Positions 25,493-34,575 of a stretch of DNA of 64,000 nt are shown here, in pieces. The stretch is from the NCBI RefSeq assembly GCF_030269665.1, contig NZ_BSTS01000014.1:62001-126000 (forward strand), read 5' to 3'. The stretch is from Actinomycetospora sp. NBRC 106375 (GTDB taxonomy: Bacteria > Actinomycetota > Actinomycetes > Mycobacteriales > Pseudonocardiaceae). Every line of letters starts with the position of its first letter. Positions within the stretch are counted from its first letter, which is position 1. The position numbers and the translations under genes are program-made. The notes under the pieces are model-generated. The model did no database searches and was not told where the DNA came from. It saw only the letters and a program-made list of their open reading frames with translations.

Positions 25493-26880
25493 TCCGCCCG
25501 TGGCGCCGGGTGGCGCCCGCCGGGCGCCGCCTGCACCGGTGGCTGACCGACAGCCGGCCCGGCCTCGTCGGGCTGGCCCTGATCATCGGGCTGGGCGCCG
25601 GCCTCGGCGCCGTGGTGTTCCGCTATCTGATCATCGGCATCACCTGGCTCGTCACCGGTCGCGAGGACTTCTCCGACGCCGGCCGCGTCGCGAGCACCCA
25701 CCTCTCCGCGCTCGGGCCCTGGTTCCTCCTGCTCGCCCCCGTCGTCGGCGGTCTGGTCTACGGGCCGCTGGTGACGCGGTTCGCCCCCGAGGCCCGCGGG
25801 CACGGCGTGCCCGAGGTGATGCTCGCCGTCGCCGAACGCGGCGGCCGCATCCCCGCCAAGGTGGCCGGCGTGAAGGCGCTCGCCTCGGGGATCTGCATCG
25901 GCACCGGCGGATCGGTGGGGCGCGAGGGACCGATCGTCCAGATCGGGTCCGCGCTCGGCTCGTCGATCGGCCAGGCGCTGCGCGTCCCCGCGGGCCGGCT
26001 CACGCTCATGGTCGCGTGCGGCGCGGCCGGCGGGATCTCCGCGACCTTCAACGCCCCGATGGCCGGCGTCGTGTTCGGTCTGGAGATCATCCTGCGGGCC
26101 TTCGCCGCGCAGACCTTCGGCGTGCTGGTGATCTCGTCGGTCACCGCGAACGTCGTCGCCCGGCTGCTGGTGGGTGACGACACGATCCTGCACCTCCCCC
26201 ACTACGCCCTGGGCTCCAGCGCGGAGCTCCCGCTGTACGCGCTGCTCGGCCTGCTCGCCGGGCTGCTGGGCTGGGGCTTCGCCCGCGTGCTCTACGCGAT
26301 CGAGGACGCCTGCGACGCGGTCTGGCGCGGGCCCGAGTGGCTGCGTCCGGCGGTCGGCGGCGTCCTGCTCGGCGGAGTGCTGCTGGCGCTGCCCCAGCTC
26401 TACGGCGTCGGTTACCCCGTCCTCGAGGACGGCCTGGCCGGGCAGTACGCGGTCGGGCTCCTGCTGCTGCTCGTCGTCGGCAAGATGCTCGCGACCAGCC
26501 TGACCATCGGCATCGGCGGCTCCGGCGGGGTGTTCGCGCCGTCGCTGTTCATCGGTGGGCTCGCCGGCACCGCGTTCGGCTCGCTCGCCGCGGCGATGTT
26601 CCCGGGCCTGCACCTCGCTCCCGGCGCGTTCGGCCTGGTCGGCATGGCCGCGGTGTTCGCCGGCGCGGCGCACGCGCCGATCACCGCCGTGCTCATCGTG
26701 TTCGAGCTGACCGGCAACTACTCGGTGATCCTGCCGCTCATGATCGCCGTCGTGCTCGCGACCGGCCTGAGCCACCTCGTCTCGCCCCGCACCATCTACA
26801 CGCTGAAGCTCCTGCGCCGCGGCATCGACATCGACCGCGACGCCGAGGTCGACAGGACCCCGACGGCGCACCACGCTTGA
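25489..26880 (+). CDS. ClC family chloride channel / H+-Cl- antiporter
   Basis: A 463-residue membrane protein of the ClC fold. Key motifs: GTGGSVGREGPIVQIG with the gating Glu in GREGP, ATFNAPMAGVVFGLE, and GIGGSGGVFAPSLFIGG. Usual prokaryotic length, with no C-terminal CBS domains. The gating Glu suggests exchange of chloride for protons, used in acid or halide stress. GTG 25489 overlaps the MarR stop, so regulator and transporter are translated together. Confidence 0.92.
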   Translation: MIRPWRRVAPAGRRLHRWLTDSRPGLVGLALIIGLGAGLGAVVFRYLIIGITWLVTGREDFSDAGRVASTHLSALGPWFLLLAPVVGGLVYGPLVTRFAPEARGHGVPEVMLAVAERGGRIPAKVAGVKALASGICIGTGGSVGREGPIVQIGSALGSSIGQALRVPAGRLTLMVACGAAGGISATFNAPMAGVVFGLEIILRAFAAQTFGVLVISSVTANVVARLLVGDDTILHLPHYALGSSAELPLYALLGLLAGLLGWGFARVLYAIEDACDAVWRGPEWLRPAVGGVLLGGVLLALPQLYGVGYPVLEDGLAGQYAVGLLLLLVVGKMLATSLTIGIGGSGGVFAPSLFIGGLAGTAFGSLAAAMFPGLHLAPGAFGLVGMAAVFAGAAHAPITAVLIVFELTGNYSVILPLMIAVVLATGLSHLVSPRTIYTLKLLRRGIDIDRDAEVDRTPTAHHA

Positions 26881-26909
26881 CGCCGGGACCGGCGAGCACG
26901 GGAGGCGTC

Positions 26910-29900
26910 ATGATCGACGCGCCCTCGGGGTCGACGATGATCGGTCGGGACGACGTGCTCGGCGTCGTCCTCGCCGCCGCCCGCGACGCGGGCGCGGGGA
27001 CGTCGCGACTGCTGCTGGTCACCGGCGAGCCCGGGATGGGCAAGACACGCCTGCTCCGCGAGGTGGCCGCCCGCTGCCGGGACCGGGGGATGGCCGTGGT
27101 CCACGCCACCTGCTGGAGCGGCGACGGCGTCCCGGCGTTCTGGCCCTGGACCCAGGTCCTGCGCGCCTGCGGCCGCGAGCTCGCCGACCTGCGCGGCGCT
27201 GCCGTCCCCGGGTCCGACCACGCGCGGTTCGCGTTGTTCGACGCCCTCGCGGCGGCGATCTCGGCCGAGGCGCGCTGCCAACCGCTCGTGATCGCCGTCG
27301 ACGACCTGCACTGGGCCGACCTGGGCTCGGTCCGCGCCCTGGCCTTCGTGGCGGCACACGTGGCCGCCGATCCCGTGCTGCTGCTGGCCGCCTACCGCGA
27401 CGCCGAGCTGGACCCCGAGGCCGTGCCCCTCCTCGACCGCGGCGAGCTCATCGCGCTGCGCGGCCTGGGCTCCGGCGAGGTCGCCGCGCTGATGGCGTCG
27501 ACGACCGGCACGACCCCCGACGAGCAGACCGCCCGCACCGTCACGCGGCGGACCGGGGGGAACCCGCTCTTCGTCCGCGAGCTCGCCGCCCTGTCGTCCG
27601 ACCCGGCGGCTCGACCGAGTGTCACGGTCCCCGGCGGCATCCGGGCCGTGCTCACCCGCCGGCTGAGCCGGCTCAGCGTCGCGTGCCGCGAGCTGCTGGG
27701 CGTCGCCGCCGTCGTGGGCGTCGACTTCGACCTCGGTGTGGTCGCCGCCGCCGGCGGGACGACGTGGGCGACGGCGGGCACCCTGCTCGAGGAAGCGGCG
27801 GCGGCCGGGCTCGCCGCGCCGGTCGGGCCGCCGTCGACGTGGGCCTTCGTGCACGCCCTGGTCCGCGACACGCTCGACGCCGGGCTCTCGAGCCCGGCGC
27901 GGGCCGAGACGCACCGGGCGGTCGCCGAGGCCCTCGGGCCCGACGCCGACGTCGCCGTCGTCGCCGACCACCTGGCCCTGGCCGTGCCGGTGGTCGAGCC
28001 CGGAGTCGCGGCCGCCGCGGTCGAGGCGGCCGGGCGCCGCGCCGCGTCGGCCCTGGCGTTCGAGGACGCGGCGGCCGCGTTCGAGCGCGCTGCCGGTCTG
28101 CGGTCGGCAGGGTCGGCGGAACACGTCGAGACCCTGCTCGCGCTCGGTGCGGCGCGCTCGGCACTGCGGGGCGCCGACGACGCCCGCACCGCGTTCTCCG
28201 CCGCCGCCGAGGGCGCCCGCGGCCTGCGCCGCGGCGACCTCCTCGCCCGGGCGGCCCTCGGCGACGCCGCCGGCCTCGGCGGCTTCGAGGTCCGTCTGCT
28301 CGACCCCGCACAGCTCGACCTCCTCGAGGAGGCACTCGCCGCGCTGCCGGCGGGGGACTCGACCCTGCGGGTGGCGCTGCTCGCCCGCCTCTCCGTGGCG
28401 GTCACCTACACGGCCGCGCCGGACCGGCAGGCCGCTCTGGCCGAGGAGTCGCTGGCGATGGCCCGGCGACTCGGGGACAGCGCGGCCGTCGTGCAGGGGC
28501 TGGTGGCGTGGGCCGACGCCCACGCCGGCCCGGACCACACGGAGTCGCGGCTCGCCGTGGCGTCGGAGATCGTCGACCTCGCGGCCGCGTCCGGCGACGT
28601 CGCCGGCGAGCTGCTGGGGCGCCGGCTGCGGGTGGTCGCGGTCGCGGAGCTCGGGGACACCGCCTCGCTCGACGCCGAGGTCGCCGCGTACTCCCGGCTC
28701 GCCGAACCCACGCGCCAGCCGATCTACACCTGGTACCCGGCCCTCTGGGCGGGATCGCGGGCGCTGCGCGAGGGACGCCTCGCCGACGCCCTCGACCAGG
28801 CCGACGCGGCCGCCGCGGACGGCGAGCGTGTCGGGAGCCGCAACGCGCGCATGCTCGCGGAGGTCCTGCGGCTCAACGCCCTGACCGACGCCGGGCGGCT
28901 CGACGACCTGGCGGCCCGCTACCGCGCGATGCTCGCGGACCTCCCGGAGGCGGGGTGGGGCGACGGGAGCCCGGTGACGAAGGTGTACCTCGCTCGCGTC
29001 GATCCGGCGGGCGCGGGCCCGGCGGCGCTGGCCGACCTGCCGCGCGCGCTCGCGACCGTGCCGCGGGACTCCGAGTGGCTCCCCCTGCTGTGCACGGCCG
29101 CCGAGGTGCTCCACGACGCGCCGGACCCGGACGTCGCGGCGCGCGTCCACGAGCTCCTCGCGCCGTACCGCGACCGGTGCGGCGTGGAGGGGATCAACGC
29201 CGCCTGGTTGGGCTCGGTCCGGCGGCACCTCGGCATGGTGGCGGCCGTGCTCGGTCAGGCCGCCGACGCCGAGGCCCACCTGGCGGTGGCCCTCGAGCGC
29301 AACACCCGCGCCGGGGCCGCCCTCCCGGTGGCGCACACCCACCGGGTCCTGGCCGAGGTGCGCGCCCGCGCGGGCCTGCCGGGCGCGGCGGCGTCCGCCG
29401 CGACGGCGCGGGAGCTCTACGTGCGCCTGGACCTCCCGCTCCTCGCGGCCCGCTGCGCGGCGATCGGCGAGGCCGGGCCGGCCGCCGGCGCCGAGGGCGT
29501 CCTGCGTCGCGACGGCGAGACGTGGACCGTGGGCGAGGCCGGCGAGCGGGTGACGCTGCGCCACGTGAAGGGCCTGGCGGACCTGGCGCGGCTGGTGGCC
29601 GCGCCGGACCGCGAGTTCCACGCGCTCGACCTCGTCGGGGGCGACCGACCGCCCGCGGCCGAGCTCCCCGGCACCGGCGACACCCTCGACGAGGCCGCAC
29701 GGCAGGCCTACCGACGCCGCCTCGCCGACCTGGACGAGCGGATCGAGGACGGCGACCCCGCCGCCGAACGCGAGCGCGACCACCTCGTGGCCGAGCTCTC
29801 GCGCGCCTACGGACTCGGGGGACGCGCGCGACCCGCCGGCAGCTCGGCCGAGCGGGCGCGCACCGCGGTGACCTGGCGGATCCGCGACGCGATCACGCGG

Positions 29901-30005
29901 ATCGAGGCGGTCGCCCCGGGGCTCGGCAAGCACCTGCGCGCCTCGGTCCGCACCGGCACCTACTGCGTCTACGCCCCCGAGCAGCCCCGTCGCTGGCTGC
30001 TGTGA
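26910..30005 (+). CDS. Large STAND/AAA ATPase with TPR-like region, no HTH
   Basis: A 1031-residue regulator-like ATPase. Walker A TGEPGMGKTRLL (about residue 33) and Walker B LVIAVDDLHWAD (about 130) open a MalT/AfsR-type NTPase module; RRTGGNPLFVREL is the usual sensor region. Alanine-rich helical repeats fill about residues 360-880. Related actinobacterial proteins end in a LuxR HTH or start with a BTAD domain; neither is seen. The C-terminus (LRHVKGLADLARLVAAPDREF, TWRIRDAITRIEAVAPGLGK) matches the end of ATPase-linked actinobacterial signalling proteins. GGAGG precedes ATG 26910. Confidence 0.85.
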   Translation: MIDAPSGSTMIGRDDVLGVVLAAARDAGAGTSRLLLVTGEPGMGKTRLLREVAARCRDRGMAVVHATCWSGDGVPAFWPWTQVLRACGRELADLRGAAVPGSDHARFALFDALAAAISAEARCQPLVIAVDDLHWADLGSVRALAFVAAHVAADPVLLLAAYRDAELDPEAVPLLDRGELIALRGLGSGEVAALMASTTGTTPDEQTARTVTRRTGGNPLFVRELAALSSDPAARPSVTVPGGIRAVLTRRLSRLSVACRELLGVAAVVGVDFDLGVVAAAGGTTWATAGTLLEEAAAAGLAAPVGPPSTWAFVHALVRDTLDAGLSSPARAETHRAVAEALGPDADVAVVADHLALAVPVVEPGVAAAAVEAAGRRAASALAFEDAAAAFERAAGLRSAGSAEHVETLLALGAARSALRGADDARTAFSAAAEGARGLRRGDLLARAALGDAAGLGGFEVRLLDPAQLDLLEEALAALPAGDSTLRVALLARLSVAVTYTAAPDRQAALAEESLAMARRLGDSAAVVQGLVAWADAHAGPDHTESRLAVASEIVDLAAASGDVAGELLGRRLRVVAVAELGDTASLDAEVAAYSRLAEPTRQPIYTWYPALWAGSRALREGRLADALDQADAAAADGERVGSRNARMLAEVLRLNALTDAGRLDDLAARYRAMLADLPEAGWGDGSPVTKVYLARVDPAGAGPAALADLPRALATVPRDSEWLPLLCTAAEVLHDAPDPDVAARVHELLAPYRDRCGVEGINAAWLGSVRRHLGMVAAVLGQAADAEAHLAVALERNTRAGAALPVAHTHRVLAEVRARAGLPGAAASAATARELYVRLDLPLLAARCAAIGEAGPAAGAEGVLRRDGETWTVGEAGERVTLRHVKGLADLARLVAAPDREFHALDLVGGDRPPAAELPGTGDTLDEAARQAYRRRLADLDERIEDGDPAAERERDHLVAELSRAYGLGGRARPAGSSAERARTAVTWRIRDAITRIEAVAPGLGKHLRASVRTGTYCVYAPEQPRRWLL

Positions 30006-30096
30006 GGCCGCCGCCGCACATCGTGCGGAGCTCCCTCACGCCTCCAGGGGTGGAGCGAGGCCACGAGGGCCTCGACCGTCCCGAGGGAGAGCAGCC

Positions 30097-30783
30097 ATGA
30101 CCTTCGTCCAGATCATCGACGTCACCACCGACGACCCGGAGGCCCTGCGGGCCGCCGACGCACGCTGGCTCGCCGCGACGCGGGGACGGAACACCCTGCG
30201 CCGGGAGGCGGTCTACGCCGACCACCACACGCCGAACCGCTACCTCGCGATCTGCGAGTTCGACGACCACGACAGCGCCATGGCGAACTCGGCGCTCCCC
30301 GAGACCGACGCGGTCGCCGCCGAGATCGCGGCCCTCGCGACCGGAGGTGTCGGGTTCACCGACCTGGACCTGCTCGACGTGCCGCTCGACCACCGCGGCG
30401 ACGTCGCGCAGGGCTTCCTCGCGGCGGTCCGGACCGGCCGGCTCGACCGCTCCTGGTACACCGACGACGTCGCGGTGGAGCTCAACGTGCCGTTCGGCCT
30501 GGTCCGCAGCCACGGCACCGACGAGCTCGCCCGGCTGCTGCGCGACGCCTTCCCGTACGGTGGCGACGTGGTCGCCGACCGGGCCGTCCCCACCGAGACC
30601 GGTGTCGTCCTCGAGTTCGCGGCGCGCACCGTCACCGGTCCCGACCGGCCGGAGAGCACCTACTCGCGGAACCTCGTGTTGCTCGAGCTCACCGCGGGCC
30701 GCGTCCGCGCCCTGACGATCTACTGCAGCGGCGACTGGGACGCGGCCACGCAGGCCGAGCAGCTCGCGGCCGTCGAGGCGTGA
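30097..30783 (+). CDS. Two-domain protein: ABM-like plus SnoaL/NTF2-like
   Basis: A 228-residue protein. Residues 1-95 resemble a dimeric ferredoxin-like (antibiotic-monooxygenase/stress-response) domain: FVQIIDVTTDD, RYLAICEFDDHDSAM. Residues 105-225 resemble an NTF2/SnoaL-like cone: FLAAVRTGRLDRSWYTDDVAVELNVP, RNLVLLELTAGRVRALTIYCSGDW. The combination suggests small-molecule binding or catalysis; no substrate is apparent. GGGAGAG precedes ATG 30097. Not clearly linked to its neighbours. Confidence 0.72.
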   Translation: MTFVQIIDVTTDDPEALRAADARWLAATRGRNTLRREAVYADHHTPNRYLAICEFDDHDSAMANSALPETDAVAAEIAALATGGVGFTDLDLLDVPLDHRGDVAQGFLAAVRTGRLDRSWYTDDVAVELNVPFGLVRSHGTDELARLLRDAFPYGGDVVADRAVPTETGVVLEFAARTVTGPDRPESTYSRNLVLLELTAGRVRALTIYCSGDWDAATQAEQLAAVEA

Positions 30784-30841
30784 TCCGGGACGGGATCACC
30801 GGAGGGCACGGACGGCCGGGGCTGATCTAGGCTCCGGCTCC

Positions 30842-31585
30842 GTGCCCGAGCCCGCCGCCGTCCGCTCCGACGTCACCCGCGCCCTGGTCGTGGTCGCGCA
30901 CCCCGACGACGTCGACTTCGGGGCCGCCGGCACCGTCGCCTCCTGGACCGCCGCGGGCATCGCGGTGTCGTATTGCCTGGTGACCTCCGGCGACGCCGGC
31001 GGGTTCGACGACACGCCCCGCGACCAGATGGCCGGTCTGCGCGAGGAGGAGCAGCGCGCCGCGGCCGCGGAGCTCGGCGTCACGGACCTGACCTTCCTGC
31101 GCTACGCCGACGGCGAGGTGACCCCGAGCCTGGCTCTGCGTCGCGACATCAGCCGCGTCGTGCGGCGGGTCCGCCCGCAGCGGGTGCTCACGCAGTCGCC
31201 GGAGTACTTCTGGGAGCGCCTCGGCGTCTCCCACCCCGACCACCGGGCCACGGGCGAGGCCGCCCTCGCCGCGGTCTACCCGGACGCCCGCAACCCGTTC
31301 GCGCACCCGGAGCTGCTCGCCGACGAGGGCCTCGAGGCCTGGACCGTGCCCGAGACGTGGGTGGCCGGCTGCCCGCCCGAGCGGGTGAACCACGCCGTCG
31401 ACGTCGGCCCGACGCTGGCCGCGAAGCTCGCCGCCCTGCGCGCGCACCGCTCGCAGACCGCCCACCGCGACGACCTCGAATCCCTGGTCAGCGGCCTGCT
31501 CGCCCGCAACGCCGCGCGGTTCGCGGACGTCATCCCGGCCGGGGCGCAGTACGTCGAGGCCTTCCAGGTCGTCGACACCTCCTGA
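30842..31585 (+). CDS. PIG-L family deacetylase (LmbE-like)
   Basis: A 247-residue zinc-dependent N-acetylglucosaminyl-type deacetylase: AHPDD near the N-terminus, TSGDAGG, REEEQRAAAAELGV, and HPDHRATGEA. This family includes MshB and mycothiol-conjugate amidase Mca; sequence alone does not tell which amide is cut. TAGGCT (30828-30833) ends 8 bp before GTG 30842, indicating a leaderless message. The XRE-cupin gene follows 53 bp later on the same strand and may regulate it. Confidence 0.88.
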   Translation: MPEPAAVRSDVTRALVVVAHPDDVDFGAAGTVASWTAAGIAVSYCLVTSGDAGGFDDTPRDQMAGLREEEQRAAAAELGVTDLTFLRYADGEVTPSLALRRDISRVVRRVRPQRVLTQSPEYFWERLGVSHPDHRATGEAALAAVYPDARNPFAHPELLADEGLEAWTVPETWVAGCPPERVNHAVDVGPTLAAKLAALRAHRSQTAHRDDLESLVSGLLARNAARFADVIPAGAQYVEAFQVVDTS

Positions 31586-31638
31586 GGAGCGGTGACGGCA
31601 TACTCCTGACGGGCACGGTGTCGACGCGAGGAGTCCCG

Positions 31639-32301
31639 ATGAGCAAGGAGGACCCACCGGGCACCGACGTCGCCGACGTATCCGACCGGGGTCCCGCGGC
31701 ACGGGAGGTCGAGCGCCCGGCCTCGCAGGAGGGCAGGCTCGAGCGGGCGATCGGCGCGGAGGTCCACCGGCGCCGCCGGGCCTCGGGCGCCACGCTGGCC
31801 GAGATGGCGGTGCGCACCGGGATCTCCAAGCCGATGCTCTCGAAGATCGAGCACGCGCAGATCTCGTGCAGCCTCACGACGCTGGCGCGGCTCGCGGACG
31901 CCCTCGACATCCCGGTGACCGCCTTCTTCCGGGGCGCCGACGTCGAGCGCGAGGCGGTCCACACCGCGTCCGGGGCCGGGGCCCGCATCGTCGCCCGCGG
32001 CACCCGCGTCGGGCACGACTACACCCTGCTCGGGGGGCTGCGCGGCCAGCACAACCGCATGGAGGCGCACCTCGTGACGCTCACCGAGCGCAGCGAAGTG
32101 TTCCCTCTCTTCCAGCACCCCGGCACGGAGCTGCTCTACATGCTCGAGGGGCACATGGTCTACGGCCACGGCGGCGCCAGCTACGACATGCGGCCCGGCG
32201 ACGCGCTCCAGCTCGACGGCGAGGGCGTCCACGGCCCGACGGAGCTGGTCGAGCTCCCGATCCGCTTCCTCTCGGTGGTCGCGCACCCCGACTCCGGCTG
32301 A
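31639..32301 (+). CDS. XRE-cupin transcriptional regulator
   Basis: A 220-residue regulator: acidic N-terminal tail, HTH_3 at about residues 42-96 (SGATLAEMAVRTGISKPMLSKIE), and a C-terminal cupin at about 125-215 (FPLFQHPGTELLYMLEGHM, MRPGDALQLDGEGVHGP) with a metal-type His/Glu pattern. This class senses small metabolites and controls neighbouring catabolic genes. GAGGAG precedes ATG 31639; longer upstream frames lack a ribosome site. It lies between the PIG-L gene and acetoacetyl-CoA synthetase. Confidence 0.9.
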   Translation: MSKEDPPGTDVADVSDRGPAAREVERPASQEGRLERAIGAEVHRRRRASGATLAEMAVRTGISKPMLSKIEHAQISCSLTTLARLADALDIPVTAFFRGADVEREAVHTASGAGARIVARGTRVGHDYTLLGGLRGQHNRMEAHLVTLTERSEVFPLFQHPGTELLYMLEGHMVYGHGGASYDMRPGDALQLDGEGVHGPTELVELPIRFLSVVAHPDSG

Positions 32302-32348
32302 TCGGTCCGGTCTCGCGGTGAGACGCCGGTCACGGCACGATCGGGGTC

Positions 32349-34292
32349 ATGGACGCTCCCGAGGCACCGGCCCTGATGCGCCCGGCGGGTCCGATCGAGG
32401 GCACCGGCCTCGAGGCCTACCTCGCCCACCTGTCGTCGACCCGCGGACTGACGTTCGACGACTACTGGGGCCTGTTCGGGTGGTCGGTGGCCGAGCCCGA
32501 GGCGTTCTGGGGGTCGATCTGGGACCACTTCGGCGTGCCGGGGTCCTACGAGCGGGTGCTCGGGTCGTCGGCGATGCCGGGGGCGCGGTGGTTCCCCGGC
32601 GCCCGCGTGAACTACGCCGCCCACATGATGGGCACCGACGACGACACCGACCGCACCGCGCTCATCGCCCGCTCGCAGACGCGCGAGTCCCGCGAGCTCA
32701 CGTACGGCGAGCTGCGTGACCAGGTCGCCCGGGCCCGCGCCGGGCTGGCGCGCCTGGGGGTGACCGAGGGCGACCGCGTCGTCGGCTACCTGCCCCACGT
32801 GCCGGAGACGCTCGTGGTGTTCCTGGCCGCGGCGAGCCTGGGCGCGATCTGGGCGTCGTGCGCACCCGAGTTCGGTGCCCGCAGCGTCGTCGACCGGCTC
32901 GGCCAGCTTGAGCCGACGGTGCTGCTGGCCGTCGCCTCCTACCGGTACGGGGCCAAGGAGATCGACCAGCGCGACGAGCTCGCACGGATCCGCGCGGGCC
33001 TCCCGACCGTCGAGCACGTCGTCGGGCTGGACTACGGCCCGCACCCGGTGCCGGACGCGCTGACGTGGGACGAGCTGCTGGCCGAGACCGGACCGCTGGA
33101 GTTCGCCGACCTCCCGTTCGACCACCCGCTCTACGTGTTGTTCTCCTCGGGCACCACCGGCCTGCCGAAGGCGATCGTGCACGGCCACGGCGGCATCCTG
33201 CTCGAGCACCTGCGGCTGTTCGCCCTGCACTTCGACATCCGCCCCGGCGACCGGACCCTGTGGTTCACCACCACCGGCTGGGCGATGTGGAACATCACGA
33301 TCTCGGTGCTGCTGCACCGCGGCGTCCTCGTGCTGCTGGACGGGAACCCGCTGTGGCCCGACCTCGAGGCGCAGTGGCAGCTCGCGGCCGAGACCGGCGT
33401 CGCGCTGCTCGGGGCCAGCCCGGGCTACCTGACGGCGTGCCGCAAGGAGGGCGTCGTGCCGCCGCGGTGGCCGGAGCTGCGCCAGCTGGGCACGACCGGT
33501 GCGCCGCTGCCGCCGGAGGCGTTCGACTACGTCTACGCCCACCTCGGGCCGGACGTCGTCCTCAACCCGTTCAGCGGAGGGACGGACGTCTGCAGCGGCT
33601 TCGTGGGCGGCGGGCCGTGGCTGCCGGTGTACCGCGGCGAGATGGCCGGGCCCGGGCTCGGGCACGACGTCGCCGCCTTCGACGAGGACGGCGACACCGT
33701 GGTCGGGCAGCTCGGGGAGCTCGTCGTGCGCGCCCCGATGCCCTCGATGCCGGTCGGGTTCTGGAACGACCCCGACGGCGAGCGCTACCGCGAGGCCTAC
33801 TTCGACGCCTTCCCGGGCGTGTGGCGCCACGGCGACTGGGTGCGGTTCACGGAGCGCGGCAGCTGCGTGATCACCGGGCGCTCCGACGCGACGCTGAACC
33901 GGGGCGGGGTGCGGTTGGGCACCGCCGAGTTCTACGACGTCGTCGAGGACATGCCGGAGGTGGCCGACTCGCTGGTCGTGCACCTCGAGGACGACGAGGG
34001 CGGCTCGGGCGAGCTGCTCCTGTTCGTCGCCCTCGCGTCCGACGCCGACCTGGACGACGACCTGCGGAAGCGGATCGCCGACGGCCTGCGTCGCAACCTG
34101 TCCCCGCGGCACGTGCCCGACCTCATCGCCGCGGTCCCGGCGGTGCCGCGCACGCTCACCGGCAAGAAGCTCGAACGCCCGATCAAGCAGGTGCTGCGCG
34201 GGCGGGCGGTCGACGAGGTGATCAGCGCCGACGCCGTCAGCGGGGCCGACGCGGTGCCCGCCTTCCGCGACGCCCACCGTTCCCTGCGGTAG
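32349..34292 (+). CDS. aacS: Acetoacetyl-CoA synthetase
   Basis: A 647-residue ANL-superfamily ligase that activates acetoacetate with ATP and CoA. Family features: N-terminal FDDYWGLFGWSVAEPEAFW, ARWFPGARVNYAAHM, the phosphate loop LFSSGTTGLPKAIVHGHGG, TTTGWAMWNITIS, GTDVCSGFVGG, GDWVRF, and the C-terminal catalytic Lys in LTGKKLERPIKQ. Length and domain order match AacS rather than acetyl-CoA synthetase. It probably feeds ketone-body carbon into central metabolism or storage lipid. The small gene at 34297 follows after 4 bp. Confidence 0.93.
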   Translation: MDAPEAPALMRPAGPIEGTGLEAYLAHLSSTRGLTFDDYWGLFGWSVAEPEAFWGSIWDHFGVPGSYERVLGSSAMPGARWFPGARVNYAAHMMGTDDDTDRTALIARSQTRESRELTYGELRDQVARARAGLARLGVTEGDRVVGYLPHVPETLVVFLAAASLGAIWASCAPEFGARSVVDRLGQLEPTVLLAVASYRYGAKEIDQRDELARIRAGLPTVEHVVGLDYGPHPVPDALTWDELLAETGPLEFADLPFDHPLYVLFSSGTTGLPKAIVHGHGGILLEHLRLFALHFDIRPGDRTLWFTTTGWAMWNITISVLLHRGVLVLLDGNPLWPDLEAQWQLAAETGVALLGASPGYLTACRKEGVVPPRWPELRQLGTTGAPLPPEAFDYVYAHLGPDVVLNPFSGGTDVCSGFVGGGPWLPVYRGEMAGPGLGHDVAAFDEDGDTVVGQLGELVVRAPMPSMPVGFWNDPDGERYREAYFDAFPGVWRHGDWVRFTERGSCVITGRSDATLNRGGVRLGTAEFYDVVEDMPEVADSLVVHLEDDEGGSGELLLFVALASDADLDDDLRKRIADGLRRNLSPRHVPDLIAAVPAVPRTLTGKKLERPIKQVLRGRAVDEVISADAVSGADAVPAFRDAHRSLR

Positions 34293-34296
34293 CGCC

Positions 34297-34551
34297 GTGC
34301 CCCGACGCCGACCCGAGCCCGCCGCCGCGGTCGAGGAGTGGACCGCGGAGCCGGTCGCGGTGGCGCCCGAGGACCGGCGCTGCGGGGACCGCGCCTGGTT
34401 CTGGCGCCGTTGGAACACCTTCGGCGGGGTCGCCCACTACCCCACGGAGGTGGCCTGCGTTCGTGAGCGGGGCCACCCCGACCGCCACGCGTCGCGTCCC
34501 CGTCGGTCGTGGCTGTGGCACCCGGGCCGCCGGCGCGTCCTGCGGTGGTGA
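34297..34551 (+). CDS. Small basic hypothetical protein
   Basis: An 84-residue Arg/Trp-rich protein with two Cys (RRCGDR, EVACVRERGHPDRH) and several His, possibly a small zinc-binding fold. GTG 34297 lies 4 bp after the aacS stop, without a strong ribosome site, so expression would rely on coupling. Could be spurious, but the frame is open, collinear with its neighbours and has normal codon use. Confidence 0.45.
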   Translation: MPRRRPEPAAAVEEWTAEPVAVAPEDRRCGDRAWFWRRWNTFGGVAHYPTEVACVRERGHPDRHASRPRRSWLWHPGRRRVLRW

Positions 34552-34575
34552 CCGCTGTGGTGACAGGCTGATCGC

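Noticed and set aside
26796-29933. 1000-codon minus-strand open frame opposite the AAA ATPase
   Set aside because: Low-complexity Arg/Gly/Val translation caused by high GC; the opposite strand has Walker motifs.
32181-34418. Long minus-strand frame opposite aacS
   Set aside because: Shadow; aacS has all adenylation motifs.
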